From contig NZ_NQLA01000023.1 of assembly GCF_002252705.1 (NCBI RefSeq), forward strand, positions 1 to 48,441: DNA of 48,441 nucleotides. Reading direction: 5' to 3'. Below are positions 6,128 to 14,197 of this stretch, piece by piece. Every line of letters begins with the position of its first letter. The stretch's first letter is position 1. The notes beneath the pieces were generated by a model, which saw only the letters and a program-made list of their open reading frames with translations, was not told where the DNA came from and made no database searches. The DNA comes from Vulcanococcus limneticus LL. GTDB lineage: Bacteria > Cyanobacteriota > Cyanobacteriia > PCC-6307 > Cyanobiaceae. A program made the position numbers and the translations under genes.

Positions 6128-8323
6128 ATGCCCGCCCTCAACCGCTGGTCGGATGCCGATGCCGCCGCCGCCATCGCCCACTACGGCGCCCAGGGCATCA
6201 GCGACGACCTGGCCCTGCGCACCTACTCGGCCCGCCTGCTGGGCGCCGACCCGGAGCTGGTGCTGCACGGCGGCGGCAACACCTCGGTGAAGACCACCGC
6301 GGTGGGCCTGCTGGGCGAGACGATCCCGGTGCTGTGCGTGAAGGGCTCCGGCTGGGACCTGGCCACGATCGAGCCGCCGGGCCACCCGGCCGTGCGGCTC
6401 GAACCGCTGCAGGCCCTGAGGGCCCTGCCGGCCCTGAGCGATGAGGCGATGGTGGCGGCCCAGCGCCAGAACCTGATCGATCCGGCGGCCCCCAACCCCT
6501 CGGTGGAGGCGCTGCTGCACGCCTTCCTGCCCCACAAGTTCGTCGACCACACCCACTCGATCGCCCTGCTGGCCCTGGCGGACCAGCCCGATGCCGAGGC
6601 CATCTGCCGCGCGGTGTATGGCGATCGGGTGGCGCTGGTGCCCTATGTGATGCCCGGTTTTGACCTGGCCCTGGCCGCCGCCCGCGCCTACGAGGAGGCC
6701 GAGGTCCGCGCCCGCGCCGCCGGTGTGGAGCTGGAGGGCATGGTGCTGCTGCAGCACGGCCTGTTCTCCTTCGGCGCCACGGCCAAGCAGAGCTACGGGC
6801 GGATGATCGCCCTGGTGCGGCAGGCCGAGGAGCGCATTGCCCGGGCGCGCAGCGCCCAGCCCCTGAGCCAGCCAGTGGCGGTGCCGGAGCCCAGCGCTGG
6901 GGCGGCGGCGGCTGTGCTCCCGATCCTGCGGGGGGCCCTGGCCCGGGCCGCCGATGCCGAGGGAGCCAAGGCCCGCTGGCTGCTGGCGCTGCGCGGCACC
7001 CCCCTGGCGCTCTCGGTCGTGAACGATCCGCGCTTGAGCGACTGGGCCCGCCGCGGCGTCGCCACCCCCGACCACGTGATCCGCACCAAGGCCTTCCCGC
7101 TGGTGCTGCCGCCGCCGCCGGCCGCCGCTGCCGTTGCTGCCGCCGGGCCGCAGGCTGCCGCTGATCCCAAGGCCGCCGCCGATCCCCAGGCCCTGGCCGG
7201 CTGGGCCGCCGCCGTGGAGCAGGCCCTGGCCGCCTACATCGGCGACTACAAGGCCTATTTCGCCCGCCAGAATGCCCGGGTGGACGGCATCAAGAAGCCC
7301 CTCGATCCGCTGCCGCGGCTGGTGGCGATCCCGGGGCTGGGCCTGGTGGGCCTCGGCAAGTCGGCCGCCGAGGCGGCGGTGGTGGCGGATGTGGCCGAGG
7401 CCTGGGCCCAGACCCTGCTGGCCGCCGAGGCCGTGGGCCGCTTCGCGCCGGTGAACGAGGCCGACACCTTTGCCATGGAGTACTGGAGCCTGGAGCAGGC
7501 CAAGCTCGGCAAGGCCGCCGAAAAGCCCCTGGCCCGCCAGGTGGTGCTGGTGACGGGCGGCGCCGGCGCCATCGGCGCCGCCACGGCCCGGGCCTTCGCC
7601 GCCCGGGGGGGCGAGGTGGCCGTGCTCGATCGCGATGCTGAAGCGGCCGCGACGGTGGCCGCCGGCTGCGGTCGGCATGCCCTGGGGCTGGCCTGCGATC
7701 TCACCGATCCGGCCGCCGTGCGGGCCGCCGTCGCCGCCGTCGCCGCCCACTTCGGCGGCCTCGACATCGTGGTGAGCAACGCCGGTGCCGCCTGGACCGG
7801 GGCCATCGCCGAGCTGCCCGATGCTGATCTGCGCGCCAGCTTCGAGCTCAACCTGTTCGCCCACCAGGCGGTGGCCCAGGCGGCCGTGGCCGTGTTCCGC
7901 GCCCAGGATTCCGGCAACCCCGCCGCAGCCGCTGCCCGGCCGCTGCTGGGCGGTCAGCTGCTGTTCAACGTGAGCAAGCAGGCCCTCAACCCCGGCCCCA
8001 ACTTCGGCGCCTACGGCATCGCCAAGGCGGCCCTGCTGGCCCTGATGCGCCAGTACGCCCTGGAGGGGGGCGGCGAGGCCATCCGCGCCAACGGGATCAA
8101 CGCCGATCGCATCCGCTCCGGCCTGCTCGACGACACCATGATCCGCGAGCGCTCCGCGGCCCGCGGCGTCAGCGAGGCGGTGTACATGGCCGGCAATCTG
8201 CTGGGCCAGGAGGTGCGCGCCAGCGATGTGGCCGAGGCGTTCGTGGCCCTGGCGCTGCTGGAGCGCAGCACCGGTGCCCTGCTCACCGTCGATGGCGGCA
8301 ACGTGGCCGGAATGGTGCGCTGA
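6128..8323 (+). CDS. Bifunctional class II aldolase / short-chain dehydrogenase
   Basis: A 731-residue two-domain enzyme. The N-terminal half is a class II aldolase/adducin domain with LHGGGNTSVK near 50 and a His-Thr-His metal motif (His141, His143). The C-terminal part is a Rossmann short-chain dehydrogenase with TGGAGAIG near 476-483, the NAG motif in VVSNAGAAW, and the catalytic pair in YGIAK (Tyr629, Lys633). An Ala/Pro-rich linker (about 320-360) joins them. Family members such as RhaD-type enzymes cleave rhamnulose 1-phosphate or a related sugar phosphate and oxidise the aldehyde product. The physiological sugar here is not known, and no sugar operon surrounds the gene. Confidence 0.88.
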   Translation: MPALNRWSDADAAAAIAHYGAQGISDDLALRTYSARLLGADPELVLHGGGNTSVKTTAVGLLGETIPVLCVKGSGWDLATIEPPGHPAVRLEPLQALRALPALSDEAMVAAQRQNLIDPAAPNPSVEALLHAFLPHKFVDHTHSIALLALADQPDAEAICRAVYGDRVALVPYVMPGFDLALAAARAYEEAEVRARAAGVELEGMVLLQHGLFSFGATAKQSYGRMIALVRQAEERIARARSAQPLSQPVAVPEPSAGAAAAVLPILRGALARAADAEGAKARWLLALRGTPLALSVVNDPRLSDWARRGVATPDHVIRTKAFPLVLPPPPAAAAVAAAGPQAAADPKAAADPQALAGWAAAVEQALAAYIGDYKAYFARQNARVDGIKKPLDPLPRLVAIPGLGLVGLGKSAAEAAVVADVAEAWAQTLLAAEAVGRFAPVNEADTFAMEYWSLEQAKLGKAAEKPLARQVVLVTGGAGAIGAATARAFAARGGEVAVLDRDAEAAATVAAGCGRHALGLACDLTDPAAVRAAVAAVAAHFGGLDIVVSNAGAAWTGAIAELPDADLRASFELNLFAHQAVAQAAVAVFRAQDSGNPAAAAARPLLGGQLLFNVSKQALNPGPNFGAYGIAKAALLALMRQYALEGGGEAIRANGINADRIRSGLLDDTMIRERSAARGVSEAVYMAGNLLGQEVRASDVAEAFVALALLERSTGALLTVDGGNVAGMVR

Positions 8324-8353
8324 GTTCCGCGTTCGGGCCGCCGCCCCCCTGGC

Positions 8354-9769
8354 TCAGCGGCGGCCCAGCCACAGCCCCAGGCCGATCCACAGCAGCACCA
8401 GCGCCAGGCAGAGGCCCGTCCAGGCCGGCAGGCCCCAGCCGTCCACCACCAGCGGCGCCACCACGGTGATCACCCCGCCGGCCAGCAGGGGCTGGAGCAG
8501 CAGCTGCTTGATCGAGAAGGCGGTGGTCGCCTCGCTCCGGTCGTCGGGGTCGGCCATGCGCAGCAGCAGCAGGCCGCTGGCCGCCACCCCCGTGGCCTGG
8601 CCGAATTCGAGGATCGCCCGCTCGAACCAGTCCGGCGGCAGGATCCGCGGCCCCAGCAGCAGCACCACCGCCAGGTTCCACAGCAGTCCGGCCACGGCCA
8701 GCACCGTCAGGGGCAGCCAGTCGGCGGCCAGCAGCCCCAGGTCCAGGCAGGCCGTGGCCGCCGTGATCAGCAGGTCGGCCGAGATCGTGCCGACCTGGCC
8801 CTGGATCGGGGTGGACACCCAGCGCGCCTGGCCGCTCTTCTCCAGCGCCAGCCGCACCAGCAGCGACCCCACCAGCGCCAGCGGGAACACGGGCAGGGTG
8901 TCGATCACGAGGGCGAAGCCACCGCCGCTGCGGTCGGCGACCCACCGCAGCGCCTCCAGCAGGCCGCAGCCGATCAGCACCGCCACCCCGGCCAGGGCCA
9001 GGTTCACGGCCCAATCGGCCGCCTGCCGCCACCGGGTCGGGATCTCCAGCGTGCCCTCCTCCAAGGGCGGGTCGGAGGGGATCGCCTCCAGGGGAGGGGT
9101 GGCCGCCACCACGGTCTCCATGGCCTCCTGCAGCGGGATCGCCCCGCCGTAGCTGAGCCAGCCCCGCCCGCGGGCAAGCACCACCACCAGGCCCCCCACC
9201 ACGGTGGAGGCCAGGAGCCCCACGGTGGCCATCGCCAGCCCGAGCGCCTGGCCGCCCTCCAGGCCCAGGCGCTCATAGGTGGGGCCCATCGCCGCCGCCG
9301 AGCCGTGGCCGCCCTCGTAGGCCACCTCGATCAACACCGCCAGCACCGGACTCATCCCCATCAACGGCTGCAGCACCAGCAGCACCACCAGGCCGCCCAC
9401 CAGGAACTGGCCGAAGGCGAGGGTGAGGGCCAGCAGCACCTGGGCCGAGAGGGGCCGCCATAGCCCCCCGAGCTTCGGCAGCGGCTTGCTCAGCAGCAGC
9501 GAGGCGAACACCAGGGTCAGCAGCGGCAAGGGCAGCTGGTCCCAGATGGCCATCACCGGCTCACCCAACAGCGGCAGCAGGCCCGCCGGAGCCAGCAGCA
9601 GCCCCAGGGAGCCGGCGAGCAGGGCCTCTGGAATCCCCCACTGCTTCAACCCCAGGATGCCGCCGAGCACGCGGCCCACCAGCACCAGCAGGGTGAGGGC
9701 CGTCAGGGCCAGCAGCAGGGTGGCGGCGGGTGCGGCCCAGGCTGGGATCGAGGCGAAGGGGGTGATCAC
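8354..9769 (-). CDS. Sodium/glutamate symporter (GltS) family transporter
   Basis: The 471-residue polytopic membrane protein is assigned to the ESS/GltS family by its repeated hydrophobic organisation and the conserved EVAYEGGHGSAAAMGPTYE phrase in the first half, which contains the YEGGHG signature. The central cytoplasmic loop is rich in Pro and Glu (about 205-235). It is longer than Escherichia coli GltS (401 residues), mainly in the middle loop and C terminus. The GTG start at 9769 overlaps the stop of the upstream peptidase gene by four bases, so the two are probably co-translated; together they could couple peptide breakdown with amino acid movement. The substrate is not proven. Confidence 0.8.
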   Translation of the reverse strand: MITPFASIPAWAAPAATLLLALTALTLLVLVGRVLGGILGLKQWGIPEALLAGSLGLLLAPAGLLPLLGEPVMAIWDQLPLPLLTLVFASLLLSKPLPKLGGLWRPLSAQVLLALTLAFGQFLVGGLVVLLVLQPLMGMSPVLAVLIEVAYEGGHGSAAAMGPTYERLGLEGGQALGLAMATVGLLASTVVGGLVVVLARGRGWLSYGGAIPLQEAMETVVAATPPLEAIPSDPPLEEGTLEIPTRWRQAADWAVNLALAGVAVLIGCGLLEALRWVADRSGGGFALVIDTLPVFPLALVGSLLVRLALEKSGQARWVSTPIQGQVGTISADLLITAATACLDLGLLAADWLPLTVLAVAGLLWNLAVVLLLGPRILPPDWFERAILEFGQATGVAASGLLLLRMADPDDRSEATTAFSIKQLLLQPLLAGGVITVVAPLVVDGWGLPAWTGLCLALVLLWIGLGLWLGRR

Positions 9770-11856
9770 AGCTGGAAATGCCTGCGGAAGAAGGCCTCGG
9801 TGGCCTCGAGCACCTGGATCTGGGTCGTGCTGCTGCGGAAGCCGTGGCCCTCCTCTGGAAACAGGTGCACCTCCACCGGCACCCCGTTGCGGCGCAGGGC
9901 CTCCGCCATGCGCTCGGTCTGCTCCGGCGGGACCACCGTGTCGTCAAGGCCCTGGAAGAAGATCACCGGCGCCTGAATACGCTCCGCATGCTGCAGGGGG
10001 GAACGCTCGGCATAGGTTGCCGCCGCCATGGGCCAGGGGCCCACCAGGCCGTCAAGGTAGCGGGCCTCGAAGCGGTGGTCGCCGTGCTGGGCCAGGGCCG
10101 CCAGGTCGGTGACGGCATAGCGGCAGCCCCCCGCCCGGAACACGTCGGTGAAGCAGAGCGCCGCCAACACAGTGAAGCCGGCGGCGCTGCCCCCCTCGAT
10201 CGCGATCCGCTCCGCCGCGGCACGGCCGCTGGCCACCAGGGCCCTGGCCGCGGCGGCGCAGTCGGCCACATCCACCACGCCCCACTGGCCGTCGAGCCGC
10301 TCGCGATAGGCGCGGCCGAAGCCGGTGGAGCCGCCGTAGTTCACATCCACCACGCCCCAGCCCCGGCTGGTCCAGAACTGGATCGCCGGGCTCAGGCCCG
10401 TGCGGGCCATGGCGGTGGGGCCGCTGTGGCCCTTCACCAGCAGCGGCGCCTGGGGGTGGGCGCCGCCGGCCGGCGGGTAAAACCAGGCGTGGGTGGGCCG
10501 GCCGCCGTGGCCCGCGAACCAGAGCGGCTGCGGCTGGCTGATGGCCTCTGGGGGCAACGGGGCGGCGGCGGCGGGGGTGTGGGTCCAGGCGCCCGTGGCC
10601 AGGTCCAGCTCCAGCAGGCCCGGGGGGCTGGTGGGGCCGCTGGCCACGCAGGCCAGCCGGCCGTTTTCCGCCGTCAGGTAGGCCAGATCGTCGAAGGGGA
10701 TCGGGATCGGCTGCCAGCGGGTCGGAAGCCTGTTCGGCTCTTCCAGGGCGACCCGGCCCAGCTGCCAGCGGCCCTCCTGGCAGGCGATGGCGAGCAGCTG
10801 CTGGCCGTCCCAGGCGTGGGTGGCCATGCCGAACACCCACTGGGGCATGGCGAATTCCGCCGGCATCGGCTGCAGCTGCCGCCAGTGGGGCTCCTGGAGG
10901 GCCCCGCCGGCTCCTGGGGCCTCGCTGGATGACCTGCCTGAGGAGTCCCAGGCCTCGGCTCCTGCCAGGCACTCCAGATTCCACCAGCCGCTGCGGTCAT
11001 TGGCCACGACCAGCGCGGCGTTGCCGTTCGCGTCGATCCAGAGGGGCTGAAACACCGAGAGTGCCTCGCCCTGGGCGCTGCCGGCGCCGGCCACCAGTTG
11101 GGGGCGCGCCAGGGCGCCGCTGGCCGTGAGCCGCGCCAGCCAGAGCTGGCTGCGCTGCCAGGGCATCCAGGGCTGCTGCCACTCCAGCCAGGTCAGCTGG
11201 GTGCCGCAGGGGCTCAGTGCTGGGTAGCCGCAGAAGTCGGCCGCGGCGTGCAGCGGCTCGGGTGGGCCCCCGGCCAGGGGCACCGCCACCAGCTGGTCGC
11301 GTCCCTCCTGTTCCAGCACGCCGATCCAGCGCCGGCGCGGTCCATCGATCAGGCCGCCGCCGAAGGCGCCAGCGTCCGTGCGGGGTTCGGTGAGGCGTCG
11401 GGGTTCGCGCGCCCCCCCATCCGGCGGCAGATCCAGGGCCCAGAGGCAGCGGTCGCCGTCGTGGACGAACACGGCGATCGCAGCTTCCGCCCCGCCCGCT
11501 CCTGCTTCGGGCCCCGCCGCCAGCCGGCCCAGGGCGCAGGCCCCGCCGCCGTAGCCGTGCACCCGGCTGCGCAGGTTCCAGTCGCCGGGGGTGAGTTCCT
11601 CGGCCGCGGCTGCCTGGGTGCCGGCCCGGCGCCGCAGCAGGGTGGTGCGGCCCTTCTCCTGGGGCCGTTGCTCCTGCCAGTAGAGGAAGCCTCCCAGCAG
11701 TCGGGGTTCCTTCAGGCTCGGGGTGCGGCCCACCACCGCGGCGGCCGGCAGCGGCGTGACCGTCCGGGGAGCCGCTGGTGGGGGCATGGCATCCGGCGTG
11801 GCATCTGGTATTGCATCCGGTGTGGCGGTGGGCGGAATCCCGTGGGCTTGGCTCAC
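9766..11856 (-). CDS. S9 family serine peptidase (prolyl-oligopeptidase type)
   Basis: A 696-residue peptidase with an N-terminal beta-propeller and a C-terminal alpha/beta-hydrolase domain. The nucleophile is Ser557 in EGGSAAGF, the acid Asp639 in GLDDTVVP and the base His671 in EEGHGF. The family (acylaminoacyl peptidase, dipeptidyl aminopeptidase) releases residues from short peptides. The GTG at 11856 is chosen because AGGAG (11866-11862 on the minus strand) lies five bases upstream. ATG at 11787 is an alternative without a ribosome site. The first 23 residues are a low-complexity Pro-Asp-Ala repeat. No signal peptide, so cytoplasmic. It is divergent from def and coupled to the downstream transporter gene. 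Confidence 0.88.
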   Translation of the reverse strand: MSQAHGIPPTATPDAIPDATPDAMPPPAAPRTVTPLPAAAVVGRTPSLKEPRLLGGFLYWQEQRPQEKGRTTLLRRRAGTQAAAAEELTPGDWNLRSRVHGYGGGACALGRLAAGPEAGAGGAEAAIAVFVHDGDRCLWALDLPPDGGAREPRRLTEPRTDAGAFGGGLIDGPRRRWIGVLEQEGRDQLVAVPLAGGPPEPLHAAADFCGYPALSPCGTQLTWLEWQQPWMPWQRSQLWLARLTASGALARPQLVAGAGSAQGEALSVFQPLWIDANGNAALVVANDRSGWWNLECLAGAEAWDSSGRSSSEAPGAGGALQEPHWRQLQPMPAEFAMPQWVFGMATHAWDGQQLLAIACQEGRWQLGRVALEEPNRLPTRWQPIPIPFDDLAYLTAENGRLACVASGPTSPPGLLELDLATGAWTHTPAAAAPLPPEAISQPQPLWFAGHGGRPTHAWFYPPAGGAHPQAPLLVKGHSGPTAMARTGLSPAIQFWTSRGWGVVDVNYGGSTGFGRAYRERLDGQWGVVDVADCAAAARALVASGRAAAERIAIEGGSAAGFTVLAALCFTDVFRAGGCRYAVTDLAALAQHGDHRFEARYLDGLVGPWPMAAATYAERSPLQHAERIQAPVIFFQGLDDTVVPPEQTERMAEALRRNGVPVEVHLFPEEGHGFRSSTTQIQVLEATEAFFRRHFQL

Positions 11857-11879
11857 CGACTCTCCTGGGGGGTGACTTC

Positions 11880-11910
11880 TAGAATCGCTTCACGCCTTAA
11901 CGAGGAAGGT
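11880..11910 (+). promoter_or_regulatory. -10 element and ribosome binding site for def
   Basis: TAGAAT at 11880-11885 matches the TANAAT form of the -10 hexamer, 28 bases before the def start. GAGGAAGG from 11902 is a good Shine-Dalgarno sequence and supports GTG at 11913 as the start codon. No clear -35 is visible. Confidence 0.5.
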
Positions 11911-11912
11911 CC

Positions 11913-12515
11913 GTGGCCAGCAGCTTCGCCAAGTTGGCGCGTTCCGCCGAGCTCTCGGGGCGCCTGCAGGTGTCGAAGGACCCGGTCGACAACCCTCCCT
12001 ACGACATCCACAAGCTGGGTGATGCGGTTCTGCGCACCCCTGCCAGGCGCATCGGCAAGGTGGATGAGGCCGTGCGCAGCCTCGCCCGCGACATGCTGGT
12101 GAGCATGTACGCCGCCCGTGGCATCGGCCTGGCCGCCCCCCAGATCGGCGTGCACCAGCAGCTGCTGGTGATCGACCTGGAGCTGGAGGACCCCGCCAGC
12201 CCGCCGCTGGTGCTGATCAACCCCGAGATCACCGGCGTGGGCGGCACGATCTGCACCTACGAGGAGGGCTGCCTCAGCATTCCTGGCGTCTACCTCGACG
12301 TGGTGCGCCCGAGCGTGGTGGAGGTGTCGTACCGCGATGAGATGGGGCGGCCCAAGCGCCTCAAGGCCGATGCCCTGCTGGCCCGCTGCATCCAGCACGA
12401 GATGGATCACCTCAACGGCGTGCTGTTCGTCGATCGCGTCACCGATGAGGAGAAGCTGCGCGAGGGTCTGAGCGACAAGGGCTTCGACCGCGCCGACGTC
12501 CGCCCCATCGCCTGA
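11913..12515 (+). CDS. def: Peptide deformylase
   Basis: A 200-residue metallohydrolase that removes the formyl group from the N-terminal methionine of new proteins. All three family motifs are intact: GIGLAAPQIG (70-79), EEGCLS (117-122, metal ligand Cys120) and QHEMDHL (161-167, ligands His162 and His166 with catalytic Glu163). The GTG start at 11913 is supported by GAGGAAGG a few bases upstream. The first 30 residues are an extension before the core, as in cyanobacterial homologues. The gene is followed 13 bases later by a small membrane-protein gene. Confidence 0.97.
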   Translation: MASSFAKLARSAELSGRLQVSKDPVDNPPYDIHKLGDAVLRTPARRIGKVDEAVRSLARDMLVSMYAARGIGLAAPQIGVHQQLLVIDLELEDPASPPLVLINPEITGVGGTICTYEEGCLSIPGVYLDVVRPSVVEVSYRDEMGRPKRLKADALLARCIQHEMDHLNGVLFVDRVTDEEKLREGLSDKGFDRADVRPIA

Positions 12516-12528
12516 GCCGGAGACCTCC

Positions 12529-12726
12529 ATGCCGATGAAACCCCTGGCGGGGCTGTTCCTCGCCCTGGCCTGCGTTCTGGGAATTGCCGCCACCGGTTCG
12601 GTGTTCGAGCTGGCCTACGGCAACCCCGAGCTGGGCCTCACCACCACCCGGCTGATCCTGGCGGCGGCCCTGCCCGGCACCGTGGTGAGCCTGCTGGTGG
12701 CGATCCGGATCAACAAGCCGGCCTGA
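12529..12726 (+). CDS. Small two-helix membrane protein
   Basis: A 65-residue protein with two hydrophobic segments (about 6-24 and 42-60) joined by a short loop with YGNPELG, and the terminal residues RINKPA. It has no recognisable domain. Its position 13 bases after def suggests one transcript. Conserved small proteins of this kind are common in picocyanobacterial genomes, but I cannot name a function. Confidence 0.65.
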   Translation: MPMKPLAGLFLALACVLGIAATGSVFELAYGNPELGLTTTRLILAAALPGTVVSLLVAIRINKPA

Positions 12727-12788
12727 GGTGCTGGCGTTCGCCAATCGCCCTGCATACGATCGCCCCACTCCCGCCGACCCCTGCTCCC

Positions 12789-13652
12789 ATGCTCCCGATT
12801 CCCCCCTTGGCTTCAGCCCGCGTCCTGGCGGGCTCAGCCCTGGCCGCCGCCTCCCTGTTGGTCGTGGCCCAGCCCGTGGGTGCCGCTGCCCTGTTCAACG
12901 CCGTGGACGTGGACCAGAGCAAGTTCGTGCTGGTGGCGGCACCGATCGGCGATGGCAGCCGCGCCCAGCTCAACATCTACGAGCAGCGCCGCGCCACCCG
13001 CCCCTGCTACGCCGTGCAGCCGGGCTCCCCCGCCGTGGTGAATCCGCTGCTCGCCACCTTCGACTTCACGGGCATCTGCAACCGCTTCATCGACACCAAC
13101 GGCTATTCGCTGCGGGTGGGGGGCACCGATCTGGCCACCGTGTATCGCCTGTCGGTGCTGCGCAGTGGCAATGACACGATCCTGCTGGCCACCCCTGGCA
13201 AGGCCGGTGCTGGCCCCGAGATGGTGGTGGCCCGCACGGGCGGCACCACGGCCGGCTTCCTGCAGCTGGTGCCGGAGCCCGGCTGGCGGCTGATGCGCCG
13301 CCACTTCGGCAACCGGGCCCTGGGCCACGTGTATCTCTACCGCGAGGCCTGGCCCGCCAGCACCCCGACCGCCACTGCCGCGCCAGCACCCACTGCTGCG
13401 CCCGCAACCACAGCTGCGCCCGCTCCCACCGCCGCGCCCGCAACCACTGCTGCGCCCGCAACCACTGCCGCGCCCGCTCGCGCACCCTCCTCCGCTCCAG
13501 TGCCCGCACGCGCACCCTCGTCGGCTCCAGTGCCAGCGCGCGCTTCAAGCCCGGCGCCAACGGCCGCCCCAGCTGCGGTCCTGCCGCCGCCGCCGGTGGG
13601 CAACCCGGGGCCGGCCAGCCCCGCCAAGCCCGGTAAGGCGACGGCGCTGTAG
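12789..13652 (+). CDS. Secreted DUF3747-type protein with Ala/Pro/Thr-rich tail
   Basis: The 287-residue protein begins with a signal peptide (about 1-31). A globular domain (about 32-190) then shows features I associate with the cyanobacterial DUF3747 family: ALFNAVDVDQSKFVLVAAPI, the paired cysteines in RPCYAV and TGICNRF, and GFLQLVPEPGWRLMRRHFGN. The last ~95 residues are a low-complexity run of APA, TTA and PTA units that is probably extended, like a wall-spanning or stalk region. A TACGAT hexamer at 12755-12760, 29 bases upstream of the ATG, may be a -10 element. Function unknown; location probably periplasmic or outer surface. Confidence 0.75.
   Translation: MLPIPPLASARVLAGSALAAASLLVVAQPVGAAALFNAVDVDQSKFVLVAAPIGDGSRAQLNIYEQRRATRPCYAVQPGSPAVVNPLLATFDFTGICNRFIDTNGYSLRVGGTDLATVYRLSVLRSGNDTILLATPGKAGAGPEMVVARTGGTTAGFLQLVPEPGWRLMRRHFGNRALGHVYLYREAWPASTPTATAAPAPTAAPATTAAPAPTAAPATTAAPATTAAPARAPSSAPVPARAPSSAPVPARASSPAPTAAPAAVLPPPPVGNPGPASPAKPGKATAL
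13377..13570 (+). repeat. Low-complexity coding repeat (Ala/Pro/Thr units)
   Basis: Degenerate short units such as GCGCCCGCAACCACTGCT recur in the 3' part of the DUF3747 gene, followed by two longer repeats encoding ARAPSSAPVP. All copies keep the reading frame. Such tracts are prone to length change by slippage. Confidence 0.7.
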
Positions 13653-13715
13653 GGGCGAGGAGGCCGGATCGGGCCCTTGCTACCATCAGCCATCTGCGAA
13701 ACCCATCAGCGGTCC

Positions 13716-13886
13716 ATGACCCAGGTCACCGTCGGCGAGAACGAAGGAATCGAATCGGCCCTGCGCCGCTTCAAGCGTCAAGTGTCCAAGGCAGGGATCT
13801 TCGCCGACCTCAAGCGCCTGCGTCACCACGAGACCCCCACCGAGAAGTACAAGCGCAAGGCCCAGCAGCGCCGCCGTCGCCGCTGA
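13716..13886 (+). CDS. rpsU: 30S ribosomal protein S21
   Basis: A 56-residue basic protein of the small ribosomal subunit. The sequence begins [20 protein letters not shown], contains the S21 core [17 protein letters not shown], and ends in a run of arginines (KAQQRRRRR). The ATG at 13716 fits the family N terminus. A TACCAT hexamer at 13681-13686 may be its -10 element. A strong intrinsic terminator lies 40 bases after the stop. Confidence 0.95.
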   Translation: MTQVTVGENEGIESALRRFKRQVSKAGIFADLKRLRHHETPTEKYKRKAQQRRRRR

Positions 13887-13925
13887 TCCCAGCGCGGCTG
13901 CCCAGATCTCGGGTCTCCTTCACGA

Positions 13926-13958
13926 GGGAATCGGTGTTTTCACCGGTTCCCTTTGTTG
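13926..13958 (+). terminator. Intrinsic terminator of rpsU
   Basis: An 11-bp stem (GGGAATCGGTG at 13926-13936 pairing with CACCGGTTCCC at 13941-13951, one G-U pair) closes a TTTT loop and is followed by TTTGTTG. This is the clearest rho-independent terminator in the window. Confidence 0.85.
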
Positions 13959-14002
13959 TGTCTGCTGCCAAGGATGGAAGCGTCCCCCTGTGGCAGGTTT
14001 CC

Positions 14003-14143
14003 ATGGCTTCGATGATGGCGTCCTTCGGCCGCTGGCTCGCGATCGGTGTGGGCCATGCCTTCGGCAATCCCCGCGAGGAGAAGCAGCTGCAGCCCCCCTG
14101 CGTCGGGGTGCAGCCGTACCGGGGTCAGCCCTACCGGGGCTGA
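14003..14143 (+). CDS. Small conserved-looking protein of unknown function
   Basis: A 46-codon frame starting MASMMASFGRWLAIGVGHAF, then basic and proline-rich residues, ending in a short repeat QPYRGQPYRG. ATG codons at 14012 and 14015 are alternative starts. There is no clear ribosome binding site. The amphipathic first helix and the position just after the rpsU terminator make it a plausible small gene, but evidence is limited to composition. Confidence 0.4.
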   Translation: MASMMASFGRWLAIGVGHAFGNPREEKQLQPPCVGVQPYRGQPYRG

Positions 14144-14197
14144 GGGCCGGCGGCGGGGGGCTCGCGCCGGGGCCCGCCGCTTCACGTTCGCTCCGCC

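Noticed and set aside
5984-7864. Long minus-strand extension of the small hydrophobic protein frame
   Set aside because: It runs antisense through the well-supported aldolase/dehydrogenase gene and has Gly/His/Gln-rich shadow composition.
11474-11481. GCGATCGC palindromes as regulatory sites
   Set aside because: They are scattered inside coding regions, as expected for HIP1 in cyanobacterial genomes, and do not mark particular genes here.
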